DNA of 21,140 nt, taken from contig DJIF01000107.1 of NCBI GenBank assembly GCA_002433485.1, forward strand, positions 1 through 21,140, read 5' to 3'. The position numbers were made by a program, and so were the translations under genes. How positions within the stretch are numbered: the stretch's first letter is position 1; every line of letters starts with the position of its first letter. The notes below the pieces were generated by a model. It was not told the DNA's origin, did not search any database, and was given only the letters and a program-made list of their open reading frames with translations. Of the stretch, positions 14,462 through 21,140 are shown one piece after another. This stretch comes from Deltaproteobacteria bacterium UBA6601. GTDB taxonomy: Bacteria; Myxococcota_A; UBA796; UBA9615.

Positions 14462-16339
14462 TCAGGGTAGCCAGACTTCTCCGCTGCCGGCGGCGAGAGT
14501 CCGCTCCCCGGCCTGCGCAAGTTCTCCTGAGAAGAGCTCATTGCCCCCCGGACCGGGCACCACGACCGGTAGCTCCGAGAGATTCAGTAAAGCTGTGGCC
14601 TGCTCACCCAGGTCCCAGATCAAGGGCACCTGATCATCGCCGACCAGGAGCTCAATTACCGGTCCAGCATCAAGCCCTGAAACAAAGCGAAGCGGTGTTC
14701 TCGGCTGCCACTGACCGCCCCGCAGCGCAATCAACTGCGGCGACAAGGCCAGCTGGCGGCGCTCGGGTGGCAGCGCGACAAGATCATCACCGAGGATCCA
14801 ACTACCTCCCGAAACCAGGGTCCCTACCAGGGAAGCAGTCACCTGGCTGGAGGATAGAGGCTCCCGCACCAGCAACTGGTCGGCATCGCTCCACCACCAG
14901 CGTCCATTCGCCCAGGATCGAGCTGCCGTAGCTCTGGCCTGCCAACGCATGTAGGCAAGCTCAGGGCGTCGGTCGAAGCCAAAAGCGATATCGGCTCCTG
15001 AGCGATAGGAGTCAGCGTAACCCACCGTGGGCAGCAGCGGAGCACCACAAGCCAGAATCCAGGCATCCTCAGCTGCCTCAGCGATGGTGTTCATAGCCAG
15101 GTGATAGGCCTCGATCCCAGTGACCGGCTGTTGACGGAGTCCTTCCTGCGCCCCTGCATAGAGGAAGTCGAGCTTCAGGTAGCTCCAGCCCTCGGCAACC
15201 TTGGCTTCAATCAGGTTCGTCAACCAGTCCCTCGCCCCAGGGTGGGTTACATCAAGGACCGCATAGTCACCGGTATCAAGATTGGTAAAGCGCAATTCAG
15301 CGCCGTCCGCAGAGCGAACCCACCAATCAGGATTCTCCAGGTACGTATTGGTGCTCCGATCAACGTACAGAGGCGCCATCCACAAGCCCGGCACAAAGCC
15401 TGCGGCCTCAATATCGACGGCCAGCGCGGCCATGCCCGAGGGGAAGCCGTCATCGGCCTGCCAATCACCCCACTTGCGCTGCCAGCCGTCATCGATCTGA
15501 AACACCTCGATTGGGGCCGTGCTGCCCTGCTCGCGGGTTGCCACGGCCTGGTCCAGGTTGGCCCGCACATCAGTCTCAGTGATGTCTTCAAAGTACTGGT
15601 ACCAGGTCGCCCAGCCAGTAGGAGGCGGACTGCTCGGCGCGCGGAACGACATGCTAGCTGCGACAGCCTCGGCATAATCCACATGCAGTTGCCAGGGGTC
15701 ATCACCTGCAGCCAGCCAGAGCGGGTCCAGCCTCAGTTCCTCGCCAGCATCCAGCTCGATGCGTTCTCCGCGGTGTCCCCATACTGCCCAAACCCGCTCC
15801 GTATCAAAGCCAACAAAGAAGCGAGTCTTGCGGGCGCCCCGCGCGCCAAGCAGCAGCGCGCTACCCTCATCCCGTCCTACCAGCCCTAGCCACCAGGAGG
15901 TCCCTTCGGTCTCGTCCAGGACCCCGGTTGCATCGCCGTCGCCCCCCAGTTCCGGCACACCTTCACCGTCGAGGGTCAACGGCTCAAGGGGGATCACGCC
16001 CGAATAGGACCAGCTCTGGTAGCCCTGCCGCCAGAGCACCGCATCCCCAGCCCCCGCCACTGACCAGCTACCCTCCAGAACCAGCCCCTCGAAGCTACCC
16101 CCGGTCTCACTGGTCAAAACCGGCTCCCAGCCTCCACCAGCCGCCTCACTCATGGACAACTGCCATTGCCCGGCCCCCAACACCCGAGCTTGCAGCTCCA
16201 CACCACCGCAACCAGCAATCTGATAGCTGAGTCGCCCATCCTTCCAGGAGGCCACAGGAGATTGGGCACAAGGTGAGGTGTCCTCTGAGAGGCACGAAAC
16301 AAGCCCAACAGCCAGCAGCACCAGCGTCCAACGGATCAT
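14462..16339 (-). CDS. Lipoprotein alpha-galactosidase-like glycoside hydrolase, family GH36
   Basis: 625 residues from ATG 16339. This start gives a signal peptide ending in the lipobox GLVSC (Cys16), and GGAGG stands 8 bases upstream; an in-frame ATG at 16468 adds 43 residues that would block export. An N-terminal beta domain (about 20-220) precedes a TIM barrel with ATWYQYFEDITETD, FQIDDGWQ, LWMAPLYVDRSTN and YLKLDFLYAGA. By analogy with Thermotoga GalA, Asp391 in KLDF is the nucleophile and Asp450 in RSGADIA the acid/base. It probably hydrolyses alpha-galactosides or related glycosides at the cell surface. No transporter or sugar-catabolic gene accompanies it; it is divergent from the O-methyltransferase. 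Confidence 0.9.
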   Translation of the reverse strand: MIRWTLVLLAVGLVSCLSEDTSPCAQSPVASWKDGRLSYQIAGCGGVELQARVLGAGQWQLSMSEAAGGGWEPVLTSETGGSFEGLVLEGSWSVAGAGDAVLWRQGYQSWSYSGVIPLEPLTLDGEGVPELGGDGDATGVLDETEGTSWWLGLVGRDEGSALLLGARGARKTRFFVGFDTERVWAVWGHRGERIELDAGEELRLDPLWLAAGDDPWQLHVDYAEAVAASMSFRAPSSPPPTGWATWYQYFEDITETDVRANLDQAVATREQGSTAPIEVFQIDDGWQRKWGDWQADDGFPSGMAALAVDIEAAGFVPGLWMAPLYVDRSTNTYLENPDWWVRSADGAELRFTNLDTGDYAVLDVTHPGARDWLTNLIEAKVAEGWSYLKLDFLYAGAQEGLRQQPVTGIEAYHLAMNTIAEAAEDAWILACGAPLLPTVGYADSYRSGADIAFGFDRRPELAYMRWQARATAARSWANGRWWWSDADQLLVREPLSSSQVTASLVGTLVSGGSWILGDDLVALPPERRQLALSPQLIALRGGQWQPRTPLRFVSGLDAGPVIELLVGDDQVPLIWDLGEQATALLNLSELPVVVPGPGGNELFSGELAQAGERTLAAGSGEVWLP

Positions 16340-16363
16340 CACAGCGTCCTCCACTCTGAAGTC

Positions 16364-16424
16364 TAACCCGGCGGTCCATCGCCACCACCGAGCAGACCAC
16401 CTAAAGAGCGGGGAAGCCGGGTTA
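16364..16424. repeat. Nine-base inverted repeat in the GH36/methyltransferase divergent region
   Basis: TAACCCGGC (16364-16372) and GCCGGGTTA (16416-16424) are a perfect inverted repeat with a 43-base gap. It lies 25 bases upstream of the GH36 start in the region divergent from the methyltransferase. It could be a looped operator or part of the GH36 leader. The region to 16556 shows no clear promoter hexamers. Confidence 0.35.
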
Positions 16425-16556
16425 ACCACCGCCGGCAATCCAGGCATTAGCCGGCGAGCATGACCCACAGCAACTCTATGCGTACACTGCCCGCGTCTGG
16501 ACCCTCAAGGCTACGAGAGCCGCGTAGTCCATGACTGCCACCAGCCGGAGATTCCC

Positions 16557-17756
16557 GTGACCGAGGACACCACCCCGCACGCCCCACCTGAGAACGGGCT
16601 GCAGAGCCCCGCACTCCCTGTGGCACCCGATTCTTCGCAAGACCGGGGCCACATTCCACCCCCAGCACCGCACTGGCTGATTCGCCTGGTCCATCAACTC
16701 AGGATGCTGCTACTGCGCCTCGCGATCCGGATGATGCCCCCTCAGCTCACCCTCTTTGAGCTGGCAACTGGCGGGATCGTGGCGCAAATGCTGCAGCAGG
16801 CGATCCAACTCAACATCGCCGATCGGCTCGACGCGGGGCCTATGACCGCAGCAGAGCTCGGGACAGAACTCAATCTACGCAGCGATGAACTGCACCGCAT
16901 GCTACGGGCCTGCAGTTCGGCTGGGGTGTTCTCGCTCGATTCTGCCGGGCGCTTCTCCAACAACTACCTGAGTCGAGCCATGCGCAGCAGAGTTAGCGGC
17001 ACCTTCCGCGACACCGTTGACTACTTCACATCCCCGGAAATCAACGAGGTATGGACCGAGTTACCGAACACTCTACGCACCGGTCAAGGCGGCTATGAAC
17101 AACTTCATGGTTGCTCAGTGTGGGAGTGGTACGCTCAAAATCCGGCAGCTGAAGCGCGCTTCGCCCGCTCCATGATGGGCCTCAGCGCGCTGGATGCCCA
17201 GGGGATCGCCTCTGCCAGACCTTTCCGTCAGATCAAAAAGCTGGGCGACCTGGGCGGCGGGGCTGGCCTCATTCTCAGCGAGATCCTGCGGCGAAACCCC
17301 CAACTTCAGGGCGTCTTATTAGACGCCGAGGGGGTGCTCCACATCGCCCAGCAGCTGCTGACCAAACGCGGAGTCGCTGAACGGGCCGAGCTGCAGCCCG
17401 GAAGCTTCTTTCAGGACGTTCCCAACGGCTGCGACGGACTGTTTCTTAAGAACATCCTGCATGACTGGGACGACGCAGACGTCAGGACCATCCTGGGCAA
17501 CTGCCGCTCGGGGCTTCCGGTAGGGGGCAAACTACTGCTGGTAGAGATGCTCCACGAACCCAACACCCCGAATCGGGTGTCCTCCATTTCCGACGTACAG
17601 ATGATGATGGCTACTGCGCGAGGCAGAGAGCGCAGTGAAGCCGAGCTGGCGAGCTTGCTCAAGGAGCAGGGCTTCGAGCTCACCCGAATTCACCCGCTAC
17701 CGGGCTTCCAGAGCCTCATTGAGGCCACCGCGCAGCCCCCTGCTGCAGCACACTGA
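16557..17756 (+). CDS. SAM-dependent O-methyltransferase, CrtF/ASMT type
   Basis: 399 residues from GTG 16557, with CCGGAGA about 7 bases upstream. A dimerisation/winged-helix domain (about 63-145, LFELATGGIVAQMLQQAIQLNIAD) precedes the Rossmann fold. The SAM motif is LGDLGGGAGLI (229-239), and LKNILHDWDDADV carries His302, the catalytic base position of plant-type O-methyltransferases. The family includes hydroxyneurosporene (CrtF) and polyketide or flavonoid O-methyltransferases. The first ~60 residues, Pro-rich then hydrophobic, are longer than usual; Met50 could be an alternative start. With carotenoid genes and an FAD monooxygenase nearby, methylation of a hydroxylated carotenoid or other pigment is plausible, but the acceptor is not readable from sequence. 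Its end faces the monooxygenase gene. Confidence 0.85.
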   Translation: MTEDTTPHAPPENGLQSPALPVAPDSSQDRGHIPPPAPHWLIRLVHQLRMLLLRLAIRMMPPQLTLFELATGGIVAQMLQQAIQLNIADRLDAGPMTAAELGTELNLRSDELHRMLRACSSAGVFSLDSAGRFSNNYLSRAMRSRVSGTFRDTVDYFTSPEINEVWTELPNTLRTGQGGYEQLHGCSVWEWYAQNPAAEARFARSMMGLSALDAQGIASARPFRQIKKLGDLGGGAGLILSEILRRNPQLQGVLLDAEGVLHIAQQLLTKRGVAERAELQPGSFFQDVPNGCDGLFLKNILHDWDDADVRTILGNCRSGLPVGGKLLLVEMLHEPNTPNRVSSISDVQMMMATARGRERSEAELASLLKEQGFELTRIHPLPGFQSLIEATAQPPAAAH

Positions 17757-17812
17757 GGCTGCCATCGCTGCACGCACCAAGGACCGCAAGTCTGGGGCAA
17801 GCCGCCCGCTGA

Positions 17813-19051
17813 CTAGGCCTTAGGTAAGAGCTTATCGGAGCGCCACTCGGCTTCGTAATCAAACAGCCAGCGGAACTGCAAATCACCAAGCCAATTGGGC
17901 ATCAAGCGATAGAGCTGGTTGCGGGCAAAGACTCCCCAGCGTGTATCGGACTGGGCAAGCTCGCCGACCTGACGAGACACCTTAAACACGCGGGTGACCC
18001 GCTTAGAGCGCTGCTCCTCAATAGCCCGCAGCGCTTCGGCTACGGTCTGACCCGCAGTCATGCCAGCACGTAAGGCCTGAACCAGCTCGAAGCCATCCTC
18101 GATGGCCTGACATGCGCCCTGCCCGATGTTGGGCTGAACCGGGTGTGCCGCATCCCCAATGAGGGTCGCTCGACCCTTACCCCAGGGCCCCTTGATCGGC
18201 GGTCGATCGCAAATGTCATCGCGATAGATTGTCTCGCCCTCCAGAGCATCAAGAATCGCCGGCACCGGCGCTGCATAATCACCGAAAAGCGTCCTCAAGC
18301 CCGCAAGGCTTGAGCCCTCATCCGCCCCGCCCTGCTCGGTATTCTTGAATGCGTAAAAAGAATAGCGATCACCACCAACGTGGAACCAACCAAAGCGCAG
18401 GCCAAATCCCCAATACTCTGCCCAGGAGCTATTTTCCGGCAGGATCTGACGGTCGGGCACACTGAACAGCCCTCTCCAACAGCAGTATCCACTGTACTCG
18501 GGAGCAGCAGGGCGAGCCCGCTCTTCCAGGATGGTCCGCACCCGCGACCACAGCCCATCGGCACCGACCAGCATATCCCCGGACAGCACGGTACCGTCCT
18601 CCAACTGGACCCGCACGCCCCCCTCATCCTGCTCGAAGTGGGCCAGACCAGAGCCTGGGAAAACCACCTCCGGACCGAGGTCCCGATAGAGCAGCTGCTG
18701 GAGGTCAGCCCGGCTGATGCAGACTCCAAGATCCTGTCGACCTACGAATTCAGGGTCATTTAAATAAAGTGGGGAGCCGTCCTCCCGGTGAAAGCCACCG
18801 GCCAGGACTGAGCCGCCCTGTGCATAGAGGGCCTCGGCCAGACGTCCCTCATCGAGCTGCCTCAGCGCGCTCAAGCCATTGAGCTGAATAAAGATCCCAC
18901 CAGGTCCAGAAAGCATCTCTGCCAGGGGGCGCTTCTCGATGACCTGCGCTCGCCAACCCGCCTTGCGAACAAAATGAGCCAGAGTGAGGCCGCCTATGCC
19001 TCCCCCAACGATTAGCACAGTGAACGGCGCATTCTGATTGGACTGAATCAC
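17813..19051 (-). CDS. FAD-dependent aromatic-ring/epoxidase-type monooxygenase
   Basis: 412 residues from GTG 19051, with GAGG about 9 bases upstream. It has the three signatures of class A flavoprotein monooxygenases: the GxGxxG fold VLIVGGGIGGLTL (12-24), the DG motif LVGADGLWSRVR (161-172), and the GD motif ATLIGDAAHPVQPNIGQG (295-312). The family covers salicylate- and kynurenine-type hydroxylases and zeaxanthin epoxidase-like enzymes. It uses NAD(P)H and O2 to hydroxylate or epoxidise a substrate. It is convergent with the O-methyltransferase (56 bases between stops), so paired hydroxylation and methylation is conceivable. An ATAGTCGATT element identical to that in the carotenoid promoter lies about 130 bases upstream in the same orientation. 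Confidence 0.88.
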   Translation of the reverse strand: MIQSNQNAPFTVLIVGGGIGGLTLAHFVRKAGWRAQVIEKRPLAEMLSGPGGIFIQLNGLSALRQLDEGRLAEALYAQGGSVLAGGFHREDGSPLYLNDPEFVGRQDLGVCISRADLQQLLYRDLGPEVVFPGSGLAHFEQDEGGVRVQLEDGTVLSGDMLVGADGLWSRVRTILEERARPAAPEYSGYCCWRGLFSVPDRQILPENSSWAEYWGFGLRFGWFHVGGDRYSFYAFKNTEQGGADEGSSLAGLRTLFGDYAAPVPAILDALEGETIYRDDICDRPPIKGPWGKGRATLIGDAAHPVQPNIGQGACQAIEDGFELVQALRAGMTAGQTVAEALRAIEEQRSKRVTRVFKVSRQVGELAQSDTRWGVFARNQLYRLMPNWLGDLQFRWLFDYEAEWRSDKLLPKA

Positions 19052-19180
19052 GACTTAGACCTCTGCAAACTGGAAGCAGCCCAGGTCTTAATGGCCCGGC
19101 TTCTGCTTGACGTTGTTGTTCTGAGAGCCGGCGCTGAGATGCTTCAATCCCAAGCAGAACCCCCCGTGGGAGCCAGCTTT

Positions 19181-19190
19181 AATCGACTAT
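19181..19190 (-). promoter_or_regulatory. Operator-like ATAGTCGATT site upstream of the FAD monooxygenase
   Basis: On the minus strand this is ATAGTCGATT, identical over 10 bases to the site at 9194-9203 in the carotenoid/photolyase promoter. TTGCAA lies 11 bases upstream on the minus strand, and TAAAGC follows at 17-base spacing (a poor -10), so the element could sit in a promoter spacer. The adjoining GGTTCATTGCAAACC forms a small dyad. It lies in the 291-base gap shared with the divergent adenylate cyclase gene, in which nothing else was recognised. Confidence 0.4.
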
Positions 19191-19342
19191 CTGGTTCATT
19201 GCAAACCATAGCGGAAATACGATTCAAGATCTCCCAGGACCGGGGCCTAAAAAGCAGGCCTGCCCTGCGACCATGACCACAATGGAACACAAACTGAGTA
19301 GGCTGTGTTGGCTACCCCGATTGCCAGGAGCGAGCGTAGGCC

Positions 19343-20632
19343 ATGCGAGCATCAGAGCCATTGTCACCCGGCGAACTGCTCCTCAACCAAGGTGAGCTTC
19401 CCATCACCCGGGCGCGCTTTAAAAACGTCGCCATGGTGCGGCTGTTTATCGCACTGCCCTTCGCTATCGGCCCGACCCAGAACTACATGCGGCAGATGCT
19501 CGAACTGAGCTGGAATCCGCACTTCGCGATGTTGCCGGTGAACGTCCATATGGTCACCATGGTGATCTACTTTGGACTCGGATGCGCGCTGATCTGGCTG
19601 ACCCACAGTGGTGCCGACGAAGTCCAACTCAAGAGCCTCAATCGGCTGTCCATAGGCGCCGAACTGATCGTTAATCAAGCCTACCTGCTGGCTTTCGGCA
19701 GCCTCGACAACTACTCGGTAAGCTTCATCATCACGATGGTGGTCATGTACCGCCTGCTGTTCGACCACCGCACCGCTCTGATCACCCTGCTGGTCGGACT
19801 GAGCCTGTACCTGGTCTTCGCCCTGCTTGAGGTCTACGGCGTGCTGCCTGCCGCAAGCCTGCTTCCCATGGAGAACTCAAGCGTCATTCGCTCCGATCCG
19901 ATGCTATGGACTCGGGTGATCATCTCGGTTCCGCTGGTCGCCACCCTGAGTTTCATGGTGAGCAACTATGCGGCCAACCAGAGATATCGGCTGCACACCT
20001 ATGTCACCCGCTCAGTTTTGCAACGCTACCTGCCCAGTGCCCTGGTCGATCAGGCCGAACGCGGGGAGTTGAGCCTGGACGAGGCACCAAAGCGGCGGGT
20101 GGTGACGGTCATGTTCACCGACATCGTCGGCTTCACCAGCCTCAGTGAAAGGCTCGGTCCCGAAGCCCTCGGCAGCCTGCTCAACCGGCTGCTCGGCGAG
20201 ATCGCAACCCTGGCCCTCGAACACGGCGCCACCGTCGATAAATTCATCGGCGACTGCATTATGGTGGTTTTCGGAGCCCCTCAGCAGGTTCCGCCTGAGC
20301 AGCAGGTAGAGCGATGCGTGGCACTTGCAATCGAGATCCACAAGCGGGTCATAGAGATCGGCGCCGAGCAGAACCTCAATGCCCGCTCAGGGATCAACAC
20401 CGGCGAAGTCGTGGTGGGCAACTTCGGCTCTGCCGCGCGCTCGGACTACACCGTGCTGGGACCCGCGGTAAACATCGCCGCCCGCCTCGAGGCAAGCAGC
20501 CAGCCTGGCCGAATCCTGATGGGGCCCGAATCAGCTCGCCTGCTAGGCGATCAGAACAAGCTGGAGTCGGCCGGCAAGCTGCAACTCAAAGGAGTTTCAG
20601 AGCCCATTGAAGGCTGGTTTGTGCGCAGCTAG
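19343..20632 (+). CDS. Membrane-bound class III adenylate cyclase
   Basis: 429 residues. About six membrane helices occupy residues 28-206 (clear ones near 66-86, 125-141, 144-166 and 188-206). A signalling linker follows (212-248), then a cytoplasmic class III cyclase domain (250-429). Catalytic residues are complete: metal-binding Asp260 (MFTDIVGFTSL) and Asp304 (KFIGD), Lys300 and Asp368 (SDYTVLG) as the adenine-selecting pair, and Asn377 and Arg381 (NIAARLEA) for the transition state. It should make cAMP from ATP as a homodimer. The membrane part has no sensor family I can name. The ATG at 19343 has only a weak ribosome site (GTAGG close to it; AGGAG 14 bases away). It is divergent from the monooxygenase. 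Confidence 0.9.
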   Translation: MRASEPLSPGELLLNQGELPITRARFKNVAMVRLFIALPFAIGPTQNYMRQMLELSWNPHFAMLPVNVHMVTMVIYFGLGCALIWLTHSGADEVQLKSLNRLSIGAELIVNQAYLLAFGSLDNYSVSFIITMVVMYRLLFDHRTALITLLVGLSLYLVFALLEVYGVLPAASLLPMENSSVIRSDPMLWTRVIISVPLVATLSFMVSNYAANQRYRLHTYVTRSVLQRYLPSALVDQAERGELSLDEAPKRRVVTVMFTDIVGFTSLSERLGPEALGSLLNRLLGEIATLALEHGATVDKFIGDCIMVVFGAPQQVPPEQQVERCVALAIEIHKRVIEIGAEQNLNARSGINTGEVVVGNFGSAARSDYTVLGPAVNIAARLEASSQPGRILMGPESARLLGDQNKLESAGKLQLKGVSEPIEGWFVRS

Positions 20633-20680
20633 AGAAGAACAGGGCCAGCTCGAACCAGCCATGTCCCCCTCCAATCATGC

Positions 20681-21140
20681 TCAATAACGGAACTCAAGCG
20701 ACCAGGAATCAAGAGTTCCTGAGTCACCAACTACCGAGTCCGTCACCGAAAGGGTCCAGACCCCTGCCGAGTCTTCACCGTCAAAGACAGACAGTGACTC
20801 AAGGGGCTGAAAACTGCCGGTGTAGGGAGGTGAACCGCTGCTGATCGGCGCCGGCGCCTCGTCATCAAACAAGGTGTTGCTCATGTTCTGGCAGCAGGTC
20901 GTCAGACCCTCAAACAAGAGCACTGAGGTGCCACTGGGAGAGGTCAGGACGCCACGCAGATCGCTCATGTAGCTGTGAGTGATGTCGATGGCGACATCCA
21001 GATCGGTGATCAGACCGGCCGGAGCGACCTCAGAGGCCACAACAGTGGTGCCGGTGTTGCCAGCAGGAGGCACCGATGCCGGCAGTCCGGTTCCGGCCAC
21101 CACTGCGTCCACTCCAGCTACCGAGTCGTCGTCGTCGCCG
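20681..21140 (-). CDS. Proprotein-convertase P-domain protein, C-terminal part (5' end outside window)
   Basis: The minus-strand frame is open from its stop at 20681 to the right edge (153 codons), so the start lies outside the window; an internal GTG at 21112 is probably not the start. The sequence is a P domain (PF01483 type): LITDLDVAIDITHSYMSDL, LRGVLTSPSGTSVLLF, TLFDDEAPAPI, PLESLSVFDGEDSAGVWTLSVTD and SGTLDSWSLEF. An Asp-rich DDDDS linker precedes it at the edge. P domains cap secreted subtilisin-like proteases or stand in cell-surface proteins and often bind calcium. What lies N-terminal is unknown. It is convergent with the adenylate cyclase. Confidence 0.85.
   Translation of the reverse strand, partial: GDDDDSVAGVDAVVAGTGLPASVPPAGNTGTTVVASEVAPAGLITDLDVAIDITHSYMSDLRGVLTSPSGTSVLLFEGLTTCCQNMSNTLFDDEAPAPISSGSPPYTGSFQPLESLSVFDGEDSAGVWTLSVTDSVVGDSGTLDSWSLEFRY

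Noticed and set aside
14350..14931. Plus-strand open frame of 193 codons beginning in the intergenic region
   Set aside because: Most of it is antisense to the GH36 C-terminus. Its composition is Arg/Pro/Ala-rich nonsense and it has no ribosome site.
15101..15889. Plus-strand open frame of 262 codons
   Set aside because: It lies wholly antisense to the catalytic domain of GH36, whose motifs are unambiguous.
16530..16540. CGTAGTCCATG upstream of the O-methyltransferase as a motif copy
   Set aside because: It has mismatches inside the core (ATAGTCG), so it is not counted as a site.
1..21140. CRISPR arrays, tRNA or rRNA genes, insertion sequences, prophage or defence genes
   Set aside because: No regularly spaced repeats, clover-leaf or rRNA-like stretches, transposase motifs or terminal repeats were found by reading.
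1..21140. Chromophore synthesis genes for PYP (tyrosine ammonia-lyase, 4-coumarate-CoA ligase)
   Set aside because: None of the genes in the window carries the motifs of these families; if present they must lie elsewhere in the genome.

Overview
The window reads as chromosomal DNA of a Gram-negative bacterium with a moderately high GC content and many exported lipoproteins. FG-GAP/VCBS repeats, cysteine-paired Sel1-like repeats, secreted lipoprotein cytochromes and a proprotein-convertase P domain recall the Myxococcota/Bradymonadota ('deltaproteobacterial') style of surface proteome. That assignment is an inference with modest confidence. No rRNA, tRNA, CRISPR array, transposase or phage gene was seen.

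Layout. (1) 1-3.6 kb: a lipoprotein-like fragment leaving the left edge, an FG-GAP/VCBS lipoprotein and a Sel1-like periplasmic protein, separated by strong intrinsic terminators. (2) 3.67-6.76 kb, plus strand: a four-gene run with two lipoprotein c-type cytochromes, a DUF523/DUF1722 (YbgA-like) protein and a DCC-family (DUF393) thiol-disulfide protein. (3) 6.83-9.0 kb, minus strand: a class II CPD photolyase followed by a SOUL haem-binding protein. (4) 9.27-13.45 kb, plus strand: a carotenoid operon of desaturase, squalene/phytoene synthase and a second desaturase, divergent from the photolyase. (5) 13.38-13.91 kb, minus strand: a MerR/excisionase-type DNA-binding domain fused to a complete photoactive yellow protein (PYP) domain, overlapping the 3' end of the carotenoid operon tail to tail. 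(6) 13.96-17.76 kb: a small unknown ORF, a lipoprotein GH36 alpha-galactosidase and an O-methyltransferase of the CrtF/ASMT type. (7) 17.8-21.1 kb: an FAD monooxygenase, a membrane class III adenylate cyclase and the C-terminal part of a P-domain protein leaving the right edge.

The central result is a probable light-response island run by a one-component photoreceptor. The PYP domain keeps every residue of the chromophore pocket I can check (equivalents of Y42, E46, T50, C69, F96, Y98 and M100) and is joined directly to a DNA-binding wing-helix. Its neighbours are classic light-damage genes: photolyase, carotenoid synthesis, SOUL, YbgA-like and DCC proteins. In many other bacteria such sets are controlled by B12-dependent MerR proteins (CarH/LitR) or an ECF sigma/anti-sigma pair. 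The 7-mer ATAGTCG/CGACTAT was found by eye only five times in the window. Two copies form an inverted repeat in the divergent photolyase/carotenoid promoter, one lies over the start of the merR-pyp gene, one in the repeat-rich gap upstream of it, and one upstream of the FAD monooxygenase. This makes it a candidate operator of the MerR-PYP protein.
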